Of a DNA stretch of 64,000 bases, positions 17,235 to 26,777 are shown one piece after another; within the stretch, counting starts at the first letter, position 1, and the number at the start of each line of letters is the position of its first letter. The DNA is taken from assembly GCA_000739535.1 (NCBI GenBank), contig DF820466.1:146573-210572 (forward strand), read 5' to 3'. The DNA comes from Candidatus Vecturithrix granuli. Lineage in GTDB: Bacteria; Moduliflexota; Moduliflexia; Moduliflexales; Moduliflexaceae. The position numbers and the translations under genes were made by a program. Under the pieces are notes generated by a model. That model was given only the letters and a program-made list of their open reading frames with translations, made no database searches and was not told the origin of the DNA.

Positions 17235-17267
17235 AAAAACCAGGTTTTTGACAAAAACCTGGTTTTT
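17235..17267. terminator. Bidirectional intrinsic terminator
   Basis: Two perfect 15-nt arms (17235-17249 and 17253-17267) around a 3-nt loop form AAAAACCAGGTTTTT and its complement, ending in TTTTT. It lies 35 nt after the CheA-like gene. It would be translated if the next gene were started at its first ATG (17232), which argues against that start. Confidence 0.75.
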
Positions 17268-17291
17268 GAGGACTTACAAGGAGAAAAAACG

Positions 17292-18089
17292 ATGAAAGTC
17301 TATATCAGCGTTGATATTGAAGGAACCGCTGGCATTACACATTGGAATGAAACCGACAGAAATTCTCCAGACTATAAAGCGTTTCAGGAACAGATGACAA
17401 ATGAAGCCGTTGCCGCTTGTGAAGGAGCGTTGAAAGCCGGGGCAACCGAGATTTACATGAAAGATGCGCATGGCTCCGGACGAAATCTGATCACCTCAAA
17501 ACTTCCGGAAGAGGTGCGGATCATCCGGGGCTGGAGCGGACATCCGTTCTGCATGGTGCAGGAGCTTGATGATACGTTCGATGCAGTTTTGCTTGTCGGC
17601 TATCATTCGCGTGCCGGTTCAGATGCGAATCCCCTAGCGCACACTTTGCGCACAGCTTATGAGTATATCAATATTAATGGAGTGTATGCGTCCGAATTTC
17701 TGCTGCATTTGTATGCCGCCGCCCATGTGGATGTGCCAGTTGTGTTTGTTTCCGGCGATGAAGGTTTGTGCTGGGACGTGTCCGCGTTGAATGAACGCAT
17801 TACAACCGTCGCAGTCAGCAGCGGCATTGGCAACTCAAGTATAAGCATCCATCCGAATCTTGCCGTGAAACGAATCCGAGATGGGGTTGAACTCGCGCTG
17901 AAAGGTAATATCGAACTGTGTAGGCTAATTCCCCCGGAACATTTTCATGTGGAAATTCGCTATAAAGAACACTATAACGCTTACAAAGCCGCATATTATC
18001 CCGGTGCAACCCGCATTGATACGCACACCATCGGGTTTGACACCAGGGATGTATTTGAGATTCTTCGCATGTTGTTGTTCATTGTATAA
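17292..18089 (+). CDS. M55-family D-aminopeptidase (DppA-like)
   Basis: A 265-residue zinc peptidase of family M55, typified by Bacillus subtilis DppA, which releases D-amino acids from short peptides, probably of cell-wall origin. Visible zinc ligands are D8 and E10 in VYISVDIEGTAG, then KDAHGSG near 58-64, a GYHSRAG histidine near 102-108, and the SGDEGLC acid near 152-158. I start it at ATG 17292, with AAGGAG about 9 nt upstream. The ATG at 17232 would read through the terminator hairpin. Cytoplasmic by analogy. It is the first gene of a plus-strand run leading to tgt and secDF. Confidence 0.88.
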   Translation: MKVYISVDIEGTAGITHWNETDRNSPDYKAFQEQMTNEAVAACEGALKAGATEIYMKDAHGSGRNLITSKLPEEVRIIRGWSGHPFCMVQELDDTFDAVLLVGYHSRAGSDANPLAHTLRTAYEYININGVYASEFLLHLYAAAHVDVPVVFVSGDEGLCWDVSALNERITTVAVSSGIGNSSISIHPNLAVKRIRDGVELALKGNIELCRLIPPEHFHVEIRYKEHYNAYKAAYYPGATRIDTHTIGFDTRDVFEILRMLLFIV

Positions 18090-18179
18090 TCTATGACAGC
18101 GACAATTCAAGAAAATCCTTGACAAAAGCACAGAAGAAATATTTGCAGTGCTGTTTTGCTTGCTAAGGGATAAAAGGGG

Positions 18180-18941
18180 ATGGAATTATTTTCGCTGCCT
18201 GCCGTCTATGATACGGCATTTCAATTCAGAAATGCTCGCAAAGCGATCGATTTTATTGAGGAATGCGTTCGAACGTATGGCGGAACGCCGGTCTCTTCGG
18301 TCGTCGATATTGCCTGTGGCACAGGACACTATACGTGCGAGTTTGCCCGGCGCGGGTTGAATGTCTATGGGATAGACATTAGCCGAGCAATGTGCCGGTA
18401 TGTCAGGCAAAAAGCGGAAACAGAAGCCTTGACGGTTCAAGTGTTTTGCTGCGATATGGTGGATTTTTCCTTGCCCAGGCAGTGTGAATTAGCGGTCTGT
18501 TTTTTTGATTCGTTAACCTATTTACCGACACCGCAGGCCATGATCTCCCATTTTCGTTCCGTCGCCAGGCTGCTTCTGTCCGGATCGCTCTATATTCTCG
18601 AACTTGGAGTGATTGATAGTTTTGATAATCACAATGTTGAAGAAGTCTGGACTGAAAATCGGCGCGATTTTTTTGTCACTTCTGCCTATTTTCGGGAGGG
18701 CGCAATTCTTGATGACCGATTTCAGGAACATTGTACGTTCCGCGCAGTGTATCAAGAACACTGCGCGTTTTTTTCGCTGAAATATCTGAAACTCGCTCTG
18801 ACCCTGAAAACGTTTATGCGACTTCTCGACCAGGCAGGCTGTTTTACGCTATTGGCACTCTATGATGATTTTGACGCGAGCGCATTGCTGGATCAAGAGG
18901 AAGTGCCCTGGCGGATTATTGCCATTCTACAACGACATTAA
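18180..18941 (+). CDS. Class I SAM-dependent methyltransferase
   Basis: A 253-residue methyltransferase. Motif I is VVDIACGTGHYTCEFARRG at about 41-59, followed by GIDIS, CDMVDFSLP and a post-motif CFFDSLTYLPT, a Methyltransf_25/11-like arrangement. Substrate unknown. RBS AAAAGGGG directly precedes the ATG. The segment EHCTFRAVYQEHCAFF near residues 181-196 contains a repeated QEHC(T/A)F and coincides with a terminator-like hairpin in the DNA at 18741-18774. It looks inserted relative to what I expect for the family. It is followed 15 nt later by tgt. Confidence 0.82.
   Translation: MELFSLPAVYDTAFQFRNARKAIDFIEECVRTYGGTPVSSVVDIACGTGHYTCEFARRGLNVYGIDISRAMCRYVRQKAETEALTVQVFCCDMVDFSLPRQCELAVCFFDSLTYLPTPQAMISHFRSVARLLLSGSLYILELGVIDSFDNHNVEEVWTENRRDFFVTSAYFREGAILDDRFQEHCTFRAVYQEHCAFFSLKYLKLALTLKTFMRLLDQAGCFTLLALYDDFDASALLDQEEVPWRIIAILQRH
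18741..18774 (+). terminator. Intrinsic-terminator-shaped hairpin inside the methyltransferase gene
   Basis: CGCGCAGTGT (18741-18750) pairs perfectly with ACACTGCGCG (18758-18767) around a 7-nt loop and is followed by seven T residues. A smaller hairpin (GGAAC/GTTCC) lies directly upstream at 18724-18740. Both are inside the coding region. Confidence 0.6.
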
Positions 18942-20090
<1,149 letters not shown>

Positions 20091-20159
20091 TGTGGCATGT
20101 CGAAGGTTAATAGTAGCAATATGTAACATCACAGTGAGTTGTATAAAGGAGGACCAAAT

Positions 20160-20501
20160 TTGATCGGATTGATACATTCAACGCAGTTGCTTCTTGGAGC
20201 CGCCGGAGGTGGAGATCCTATGCAGGGATTAATTTCCTTCATGCCTCTGATCATTATCTTTGTCATTTTTTATTTTCTGTTGATCCGTCCGCAGAAGAAA
20301 AAACAACAGGAGCACAAACAAATGCTCGATAATCTCAAGCGGGGCGATAGAGTCATGACGACAGGCGGTATTTACGGAACTATCGAGGGATTAACCGACA
20401 CGACGCTTCAACTGAAAATCGCAAACCAGGTGAAGATCACTATTGCCAGAAGTGCGATTGCAGGCTTACAAAAGGGCGACGTCAGTGAAGAGAACCAGTA
20501 A
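20160..20501 (+). CDS. yajC: Sec translocase accessory protein YajC
   Basis: A 113-residue single-pass inner-membrane protein that associates with SecDF-YidC. The hydrophobic segment LISFMPLIIIFVIFYFLLI is followed by the diagnostic RPQKKKQQEH and by DRVMTTGGIYGTI. I start it at TTG 20160, because AAAGGAGG (20145-20152) lies 7 nt upstream. An earlier in-frame TTG at 20139 would place that Shine-Dalgarno inside the gene. It sits between tgt and secD; its stop overlaps the secD ribosome binding site. Confidence 0.93.
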   Translation: MIGLIHSTQLLLGAAGGGDPMQGLISFMPLIIIFVIFYFLLIRPQKKKQQEHKQMLDNLKRGDRVMTTGGIYGTIEGLTDTTLQLKIANQVKITIARSAIAGLQKGDVSEENQ

Positions 20502-20513
20502 GGAGGGACAATT

Positions 20514-22067
20514 GTGGATAAGCGGTTAAAATGGAAGGCAGCATTGGCTGTCGCTCTGATTGTGATCGTTGGAGTATATTTAGTATTTCGTTTGAGTGCC
20601 ATTAATCTTGGCCTGGATTTGCAAGGCGGACTCCACCTGGTGCTGGAGGTACAGGCCGATAAAGTGATCGAAACGGAACTGGTACGGGCTAAAGATGCCC
20701 TGAGTCAGGAATTGAAAAAAGCGCGGATCAAATTTGACGCCATGAATGTGGACACTAACAACGCGCTCACTATTACGGCCTCAACGCCAGAAGATCTCAC
20801 CCAGATTAAGGACTATGTGACCAAAGAATTTCCGAATTTGGAGAACAAAGACCTGGTCAGCACAGGCAAAAGCGTGACGTTTGGCTTACAGGAAGACGTG
20901 GTGACGCATTGGAAAGACAATGCGATCCGGCAGGCCTTGATAACCATCCGCAATCGAGTTGATGAATTTGGACTGACCGAACCCGTGATCCAACGCCAGG
21001 GCAAGAACCGGATTATTGTGGAGTTAGCCGGAGAACGAGATCCGCAGCGCGCGATTGACCTGATTGGCAGAACGGCGGAATTGCGGTTTCAACTCGTGAA
21101 AGATTTTGCCGCCACAGAAGACGATCTCTTGAAACGCTATGATGGAAATGTGCCTGCGGGCTATGAAATTTTGCCCGGGGCTCCTGAAGCCACATCAAGC
21201 GGGAGTTTTGGTGCGTACCTCGTAGAAACAGAGGCGAAAGTGACCGGCGCGGACCTCAAAGATGCCCGTGTCTCCAAAGATGAAATGAATGCACCAGCGG
21301 TCAGTTTTGAATTTGATCGTAATGGTGCAAAGCGTTTTGGGACCTTAACCGAACAGAATATCGACAAGGCGCTCGCAATCGTGTTGGATGGCATGGTGCA
21401 ATCGGCTCCGGTGATCCGATCCAGAATTACGGATCGCGGGCAGATTACCGGGAGTTTTACGGCGGAAGAAGCCAATGATCTGGCGATTGTGCTGCGAGCC
21501 GGAGCGTTGCCGGCTCCGGTTAAGATTTTGGAAAATATCAGCGTGGGCCCGACCTTAGGCGAAGATTCGATTACGGCGGGCAAACGTGCGATTGTCATCG
21601 GCGGCCTGTTGGTGGTCATTTTTATGGCGTTCTATTATAAAATGTCCGGAATCGTGGCCGATATCTCACTGTTATTCAATTTTCTCTTTATCATGGGGAC
21701 CTTAGCGTATTTTGGCGCAACCTTAACCCTTCCCGGTCTAGCCGGTATGGCATTAACCATCGGTATGGCCGTTGATGCGAATGTGTTAATTTACGAACGG
21801 GTGAAAGAAGAATTACGCCGCGGAAAAACTCACCGTTCTGCGTTTGAAGCCGGGTTTAGCCGGGCGAATTTGACTATTCTCGATGCCAATTTAACCACGC
21901 TGATTGCGGCAATTGTGTTATTCCAATTCGGAACTGGCGCAATTAAGGGCTTTGCAGTCACCCTGAGCATTGGGATTCTTTCGACGTTATTTACCGCTCT
22001 GGTTCTGTCGAAAATCATTTTTGACGTGCTCTTTCAGAGTGGCAAAGTAAAACAGATCAGTATCTAA
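20514..22067 (+). CDS. secD: Protein translocase subunit SecD
   Basis: A 517-residue inner-membrane RND-type subunit that uses proton motive force to pull secreted proteins from SecYEG. An N-terminal membrane segment is followed by GLDLQGGLHLVLEV and a large periplasmic P1 region with VDEFGLTEPVIQRQG. The family signatures SFTAEEANDLAIVLRAGALPAPV and GLAGMALTIGMAVDANVLIYER come next, then the C-terminal membrane bundle. The start is GTG 20514 with AGGAGG 7 nt upstream. Length is compact compared with E. coli (615). Partner secF follows after a ~100-nt gap that contains a hairpin. Confidence 0.97.
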   Translation: MDKRLKWKAALAVALIVIVGVYLVFRLSAINLGLDLQGGLHLVLEVQADKVIETELVRAKDALSQELKKARIKFDAMNVDTNNALTITASTPEDLTQIKDYVTKEFPNLENKDLVSTGKSVTFGLQEDVVTHWKDNAIRQALITIRNRVDEFGLTEPVIQRQGKNRIIVELAGERDPQRAIDLIGRTAELRFQLVKDFAATEDDLLKRYDGNVPAGYEILPGAPEATSSGSFGAYLVETEAKVTGADLKDARVSKDEMNAPAVSFEFDRNGAKRFGTLTEQNIDKALAIVLDGMVQSAPVIRSRITDRGQITGSFTAEEANDLAIVLRAGALPAPVKILENISVGPTLGEDSITAGKRAIVIGGLLVVIFMAFYYKMSGIVADISLLFNFLFIMGTLAYFGATLTLPGLAGMALTIGMAVDANVLIYERVKEELRRGKTHRSAFEAGFSRANLTILDANLTTLIAAIVLFQFGTGAIKGFAVTLSIGILSTLFTALVLSKIIFDVLFQSGKVKQISI

Positions 22068-22110
22068 CACTATCGGAACTCAATCAGTAGATGGAGAATC
22101 CTGAATGCAC

Positions 22111-22157
22111 ACGCCGTAGGCAGTAAACAGTTTCTGTTTATTGCCTATTGTCGGCGT
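22111..22157. repeat. Dyad element between secD and secF
   Basis: ACGCCGTAGGCAGTAAACAG (22111-22130) pairs with the segment 22134-22157 around a TTT loop, with a 4-nt bulge in the right arm. It contains the CAGTAAA-type microrepeat that also appears in the 59.0-59.16 kb element. Confidence 0.7.
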
Positions 22158-22169
22158 ATTGAACGGAAT

Positions 22170-23240
22170 ATGGAGTTACAACAGCAGGTACAAGAAAAAC
22201 TCAGATTTGATTTTATTGGAAATCGGAATATTGCCTTTGTGATTTCAATTGTGTTAATTGTGCTTGGAATTGGCTCGATCGTAGTCAAAGGCGGACTGAA
22301 TTTCGGGATTGATTTTGCAGGTGGAACGCTAGTAGAAGTCCGTTTTACGGAGACTCAGGAAGTTGAAAAAATTCGAACCGCTGTAAATCAAGCAAATGTG
22401 GGGAATTCGGTCATTCAGCCCATGGGCGACGGAGATATCGTCTTGATCCGAGTCCAGAGTTCTAGTAGAACTTCCGAAAGTAATGACACCGGCCAGGATG
22501 AAGGCAAGAAAATTACACTGGCGCTGGAAACGGTGTTTGGAAGAGACAATTTTGAAGTCCGGCGTGTCGAACAAGTTGGTCCGCAAGTAGGGAGTGAACT
22601 GCGTAGAAGCGCCCAACTCGCGATGTTGTTTGCGATTGCCGGGTTAGTATTGTATATTTCCTGGCGTTTTGAAGCTAAATTTGCTTTGCCTGTAGCCATT
22701 ATCGCTGTGGTGACAATCGGATTATCGTCATGGAACGTTGCGATTTCGTTGATTATTCTGCTGGCGTTAATTGCGGTCTCTGTGGCCTGTATCGTGTTTG
22801 ATTATCATTTTGCGTTCGCTGCAATTATTGCGTTGATTCACGATGTCGCGATTACTGTGGGAGCGTTTTCTATTACTAATCGAGAGATCACGCTGCCGGT
22901 CATCGCAGCTCTCTTAACCATTATCGGTTATTCGTTAAATGACACGATTGTTGTCTTTGATCGAATTCGTGAAAATCTGCGCTTAATGGCCCGCAAAGCC
23001 CCGATCGACATCTTGAATTCCAGCATCAGCCAAACGTTAAGCCGGACCATATTGACTTCGCTCACCACGTTATTGGTCGTTGTTGTGCTTCTTGTAGCAG
23101 GTGGGCATGTCATTAACGATTTCGCCTTTGCCTTATTTATCGGTATTATTGTAGGAACCTATTCCTCAATTTTTGTGGCAACGCCGCTCTTATTTATCTG
23201 GAACAAGCGAGCCAAGGGTGGAATTTTCAAAAAAGCCTGA
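22170..23240 (+). CDS. secF: Protein translocase subunit SecF with extra hydrophobic insertion
   Basis: A 356-residue SecF, the partner of SecD. Family signatures are GLNFGIDFAGGTLVEVRF at about 42-59, VGSELRRSAQLAML near 140, IIALIHDVAITVG near 219-231 and TIIGYSLNDTIVVFDRIREN near 250-269. Between YISWRFEAKFAL (to ~173) and HFAFAAIIALIHD (from ~213) lies an additional strongly hydrophobic stretch of about 40 residues, where typical SecF proteins join directly. It could form an extra membrane hairpin. Only a weak ACGGA precedes the ATG, so translation may depend on coupling with secD. Confidence 0.95.
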   Translation: MELQQQVQEKLRFDFIGNRNIAFVISIVLIVLGIGSIVVKGGLNFGIDFAGGTLVEVRFTETQEVEKIRTAVNQANVGNSVIQPMGDGDIVLIRVQSSSRTSESNDTGQDEGKKITLALETVFGRDNFEVRRVEQVGPQVGSELRRSAQLAMLFAIAGLVLYISWRFEAKFALPVAIIAVVTIGLSSWNVAISLIILLALIAVSVACIVFDYHFAFAAIIALIHDVAITVGAFSITNREITLPVIAALLTIIGYSLNDTIVVFDRIRENLRLMARKAPIDILNSSISQTLSRTILTSLTTLLVVVVLLVAGGHVINDFAFALFIGIIVGTYSSIFVATPLLFIWNKRAKGGIFKKA

Positions 23241-23252
23241 CACGCGAACGAG

Positions 23253-23287
23253 CCTGGAGTCGGCAACGGGAATATTCCGACTCCAGG
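23253..23287. repeat. 11-bp perfect hairpin after secF
   Basis: CCTGGAGTCGG (23253-23263) pairs perfectly with CCGACTCCAGG (23277-23287) across a 13-nt loop. It begins 12 nt after the secF stop and lies between secF and the cNMP-domain gene; no T-run follows. Confidence 0.65.
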
Positions 23288-23332
23288 ACGCTGAACCGCT
23301 CCGGGCGCGAAAAGAACGAGTGGGGGAAACGT

Positions 23333-24685
23333 ATGTTAACGAGTTTCAAAAATTTGGTCGGGAAAAAGACCAAAGAAGATACACAGGTGAATACCTATGT
23401 CAGCATTCTGGAAAACAATCCAAAGAATCTGAATATCCGCTTGAAGCTCGGGGATCTGTATGCGAAACTCGGGGATACTGCGGCGGCCATTCGGGAATAT
23501 ACCATGGCGGCGGTGCAGTATGCCGATGAAGGTTATCTGGTGAAAGCGATTGCCGTGAATAAGATCATCGTCAGATTGGATCCATCCAGAAAAGAAGCCT
23601 TAGACCGCTTATCAGATCTTTATTTTCAACGCGGTGTGGCGGCGGATCCGTTAGTGGAACGGTATCGAGAAGCACAAAAAAAACAGGAAGAGTTTTCGAT
23701 CGGGTCAGGAGAAGACCTTGAGATTCCCACCATCGACTCTCCTGGAACAGAAAGGCAGTTCACGCCAGATACCCAGATGTTTCGCAATATCGATCAAGGA
23801 CCGGATCTGACGCCCTATCTGCCGCAGGTGCCTCTCTTAGCCACACTTTCAGAAGAAACGCGCCTATGGCTGCAAAAACATTCGACTATGCACACTTTTG
23901 CTGCCAATGAACGCATTCTTGAGCAACAGGGTGAGCCAGACGCGCTCTTTGTGCTGCTCGAAGGTACCGCAAAAATCTATACACAAGACAAAGAACACCA
24001 GGATACGCTGCTCGATCACCTCAAACCCGGCAGTTTTTTTGGAGGGACCTCCCTGTTTGAACCTGTGCGCCAAATCCAGGCTGCCGGCAGTGAAAGTCAT
24101 TTTGCTGTGGTGACGGATGAGACCTGCATCTTGTTAGAAACGCCGAAACCGATGCTCGCCGCGTTAGTGAAAAAGGAGCCAGATTTTTCTGAAGCCTTGC
24201 TGATGGAATATTATAAGCGCAAAACCTCTGATAGTACCTTAGCCCGCGTGCCCTTGTTCAGTTTTCTTGACCCAGTCGAACGACGGAAAATCGCTGAACA
24301 CCTCTCGCCGGTCAATATCCGCAAAGGCGTCACCATCATTACCGAAGGCGATATCGGCGACAGCATGTACATTATCAAGTCCGGTCAGGTGGGTGTCTAT
24401 ACCACGCTGATGGAAGACGATGGGCTGAGTGTGATCAAAACTGATCAAGAACGGTTACACTTGGCGACCTTACAAGAAGGAGATTTTTTCGGCGAGCAGG
24501 CGCTGATCACGAATGAACCCCGATCTGCGACGATTATCGCTCTGACAGAGGTCCAGTTATTTAAGTTCACGAAACAAGATCTGGCTGTGGTGGTGAAACA
24601 GTATCCGCGCGTGGGGGTGCTGCTGAAGAAATATCACCAACAACGCATTTCTGATACGCTGGAATCGCTGAAATCGATCTGGTAA
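23333..24685 (+). CDS. TPR protein with two cyclic-nucleotide-binding-type domains
   Basis: A 450-residue cytoplasmic protein. Residues ~15-110 form TPR-like helices (LKLGDLYAKLGDTAAAIREYTMAA). Two cNMP-binding beta-roll domains follow, at about 160-285 (FAANERILEQQGEPDALFVLLEGTAKIY) and 300-425 (KGVTIITEGDIGDSMYIIKSGQVGVY...GDFFGEQALITNEPRSATIIAL). The second has the FGE...PRSAT phosphate-binding cassette expected for cAMP/cGMP binding. The first reads FFGGTSLF and lacks the Arg, so it is probably non-binding. No DNA-binding HTH follows, unlike CRP. Possibly a second-messenger-responsive scaffold. GGGGGAAA precedes the ATG. Confidence 0.82.
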   Translation: MLTSFKNLVGKKTKEDTQVNTYVSILENNPKNLNIRLKLGDLYAKLGDTAAAIREYTMAAVQYADEGYLVKAIAVNKIIVRLDPSRKEALDRLSDLYFQRGVAADPLVERYREAQKKQEEFSIGSGEDLEIPTIDSPGTERQFTPDTQMFRNIDQGPDLTPYLPQVPLLATLSEETRLWLQKHSTMHTFAANERILEQQGEPDALFVLLEGTAKIYTQDKEHQDTLLDHLKPGSFFGGTSLFEPVRQIQAAGSESHFAVVTDETCILLETPKPMLAALVKKEPDFSEALLMEYYKRKTSDSTLARVPLFSFLDPVERRKIAEHLSPVNIRKGVTIITEGDIGDSMYIIKSGQVGVYTTLMEDDGLSVIKTDQERLHLATLQEGDFFGEQALITNEPRSATIIALTEVQLFKFTKQDLAVVVKQYPRVGVLLKKYHQQRISDTLESLKSIW

Positions 24686-24731
24686 GCGCGCCGGAAATGA
24701 TAGGTGCGGCGTGCGCGCAAGTGTTCGTGTT

Positions 24732-26021
24732 ATGATGAGATACGATTCCGATCCTCAGGTTGTTAAGCGCATCTTCGTCGAGGCTGAAGCCTTGCAAGCG
24801 GTTGTGAACCGTCCTGGGAGTTCAGGAACGATGGCTCTTTCATTTTTTGACGAACTCGAACCCCTGATCACGCCGTTGCTGGCGACGCTTGATCATTTTG
24901 CCAAGTTACACGTCTTGAACCCGCAATTTTCATTGAGCCGCTTTAGTGCGTCCTATGTTGAACGCGAACTCCTGGCGCTTCAGACCAGCATCAGCCAGGT
25001 ATTCACGAATCGACCCTTTACAAGCGTTTCTGAACAAGTGGAATGGCATCGCCAACGCTTTCTCTCTTCTGCCGGCCGGCGCGACAATGAACACCTGGCG
25101 ATCATGTTGTTGCACAAAATCGCGCAACTGCTCGACACATACTATGTTGAGCGGATTCGGCGCATGCACTTTGCGGCCGTGTTGAATGAATTTGTGGGCT
25201 GGTCAGAGCATATCGAGACCCACGGGCACCATGATGTGCATGCGGTGATTCTGTTTGCTGAAAAAATCGCGCGCGATCAGGCTGTGCTTGATCACCGAGC
25301 CGAAGTGGTACGCGAAATTTGCCTGCTCGTGCAAGAACGCGTCTTTCTTACGACCCCGGCTGAGGAGGCCGAGATGCTTCTCCCGACCACTGCACTGGAA
25401 TTCAGTCAGGTGTATTCGCCCTATTTGCTTGAGTTGTATGAAACTTTGCTCGAAGACATGGAAATTGTGGCGATTGCCCAACAAGATTATGCAGCCTTTG
25501 AACGCTATTGCCAGCAGCAAGAGATTGAAGTGTATGAAGAATATCATGATGCACTCAAAACGCACTTGAAAGAATCGATAGCCTTGATTGCGGCAGATAT
25601 TTCATCAACCTTGCAGACCATACAGGCGGCGAATTTACTTGTACAGGCCGACCAGATTTACAGACGCTATGCGGATGTCGAGACGCCAGCGGAAATCCTG
25701 GGACAGAATCTGTCGCACGATATAGGACTGTTGAAACGCACGATCCAACACTTCAAAGGGGCTTTGCCTGCGCGGGCGCAGGAGTATGCGACCGTGCTCC
25801 AAAAAGTGAAAAAGCTGCGCGGCGACATTATGAAGCCGGCCATTGAGGTCTATGGAGAATATCTGAATAATCCCACGGAGTTTTTTCAGCAACTCCCGCA
25901 GCGCCAGGCTGTCTGGATTCCTATTCTGGAGAGCGCATTAGCCTGTCTTGAACAAGAGGATGAACTCTACCAGAAGTGCGCTCACCTGAAAACCCAGATT
26001 GATAGGCTGATGGCGACCTAA
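24732..26021 (+). CDS. Uncharacterised all-helical protein
   Basis: About 429 residues, strongly alpha-helical and rich in Glu, Gln and Leu, with no signal peptide, membrane segment or known motif. Segments such as EHLAIMLLHKIAQLLDTYYVERIRRMHFA and VEVYEEYHDALKTHLKESIALIA-type helices suggest a helical bundle or scaffold. The start is uncertain. ATG 24732 is chosen; GTG 24711 and ATG 24831 (AGGA 6 nt upstream) are in frame. It follows the cNMP-domain gene by ~45 nt and ends 3 nt before the nucleotidyltransferase gene, so it belongs to the same operon. Function not recognised. Confidence 0.6.
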   Translation: MMRYDSDPQVVKRIFVEAEALQAVVNRPGSSGTMALSFFDELEPLITPLLATLDHFAKLHVLNPQFSLSRFSASYVERELLALQTSISQVFTNRPFTSVSEQVEWHRQRFLSSAGRRDNEHLAIMLLHKIAQLLDTYYVERIRRMHFAAVLNEFVGWSEHIETHGHHDVHAVILFAEKIARDQAVLDHRAEVVREICLLVQERVFLTTPAEEAEMLLPTTALEFSQVYSPYLLELYETLLEDMEIVAIAQQDYAAFERYCQQQEIEVYEEYHDALKTHLKESIALIAADISSTLQTIQAANLLVQADQIYRRYADVETPAEILGQNLSHDIGLLKRTIQHFKGALPARAQEYATVLQKVKKLRGDIMKPAIEVYGEYLNNPTEFFQQLPQRQAVWIPILESALACLEQEDELYQKCAHLKTQIDRLMAT

Positions 26022-26024
26022 CCC

Positions 26025-26774
26025 ATGACGATGAAAGCCATGATTTTTGCCGCTGGTTTCGGCACACGTCTGTATCCGTTGACCGCGACTCGTCCCAAAG
26101 CCCTGCTCGAAGTGCATGGGACTCCATTGTTGGAACTCATCATTACACGCTTACGCTGGTATGGATTCCGTGAACTGATCATCAATGTACACCATTTTGC
26201 GGACCAGATCATCCAATTTCTTGAGGCCAGACAATACTTTGGGTTAGAAATTCAAATTTCACGTGAAAATGACCATTTGCTCGACACTGGCGGCGGCTTG
26301 AAATGCGCGGCCTGGTTTTTTGCCGATGGCGCGCCCTTTCTGGTGCATAATGTGGATATTCTCTCGGATCTGGATTTACGCGCCCTGTACGCCTCACACC
26401 TTCACACAAAAGCTTTGGCGACGCTGGCAGTGAGTACGCGCCCATCAACGCGCTGCCTGTTATTTAATCAGGATTCAGTTCTGTGTGGATGGCAGAATCG
26501 CCAAACGCAGGAACAAAAAATTGTCCGCCTTGCTGACGCCGAACTGCTCCCACTGGCTTTCAGCGGGGTACATGTCATTGATCCGGCGCTGTTCGCGTTC
26601 ATGCCGAAACAGGAGGTGTTTTCCATTATTGATGTGTATCTTCAGGCGGCGGCCACGCATCGGATTATTGCGTTTCCGCATGATCATACCCGCTGGATTG
26701 ATGTGGGCAAAAAAGAGAACCTGGCTCGCGCCAGCGAAATTGTCCAGGCTCTCCGACAAAAAGAAGGCTGGTGA
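26025..26774 (+). CDS. Sugar-phosphate nucleotidyltransferase (MurU/RfbA-like)
   Basis: A 249-residue NTP_transferase protein that would couple a sugar-1-phosphate to an NTP. The nucleotide-binding signature MIFAAGFGTRLYPLTATRPKALLEV is at about 5-29. LLDTGGGLKCAAWFF and the metal-binding HNVDILSDLD near 107-116 follow, and RWIDVGKKENLA closes the domain. Length and the compact form fit MurU-type (N-acetylmuramate-1-P uridylyltransferase) or HddC-like enzymes more than the longer RfbA or GalU. A cell-wall recycling kinase (amgK) that would confirm MurU is not nearby. The start lies 3 nt after the previous stop, without its own Shine-Dalgarno. Confidence 0.82.
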   Translation: MTMKAMIFAAGFGTRLYPLTATRPKALLEVHGTPLLELIITRLRWYGFRELIINVHHFADQIIQFLEARQYFGLEIQISRENDHLLDTGGGLKCAAWFFADGAPFLVHNVDILSDLDLRALYASHLHTKALATLAVSTRPSTRCLLFNQDSVLCGWQNRQTQEQKIVRLADAELLPLAFSGVHVIDPALFAFMPKQEVFSIIDVYLQAAATHRIIAFPHDHTRWIDVGKKENLARASEIVQALRQKEGW

Positions 26775-26777
26775 ACG

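Noticed and set aside
17232-17291. N-terminal extension MKNQVFDKNLVF of the M55 peptidase
   Set aside because: It is the translation of a perfect terminator hairpin, and AAGGAG supports the ATG at 17292.
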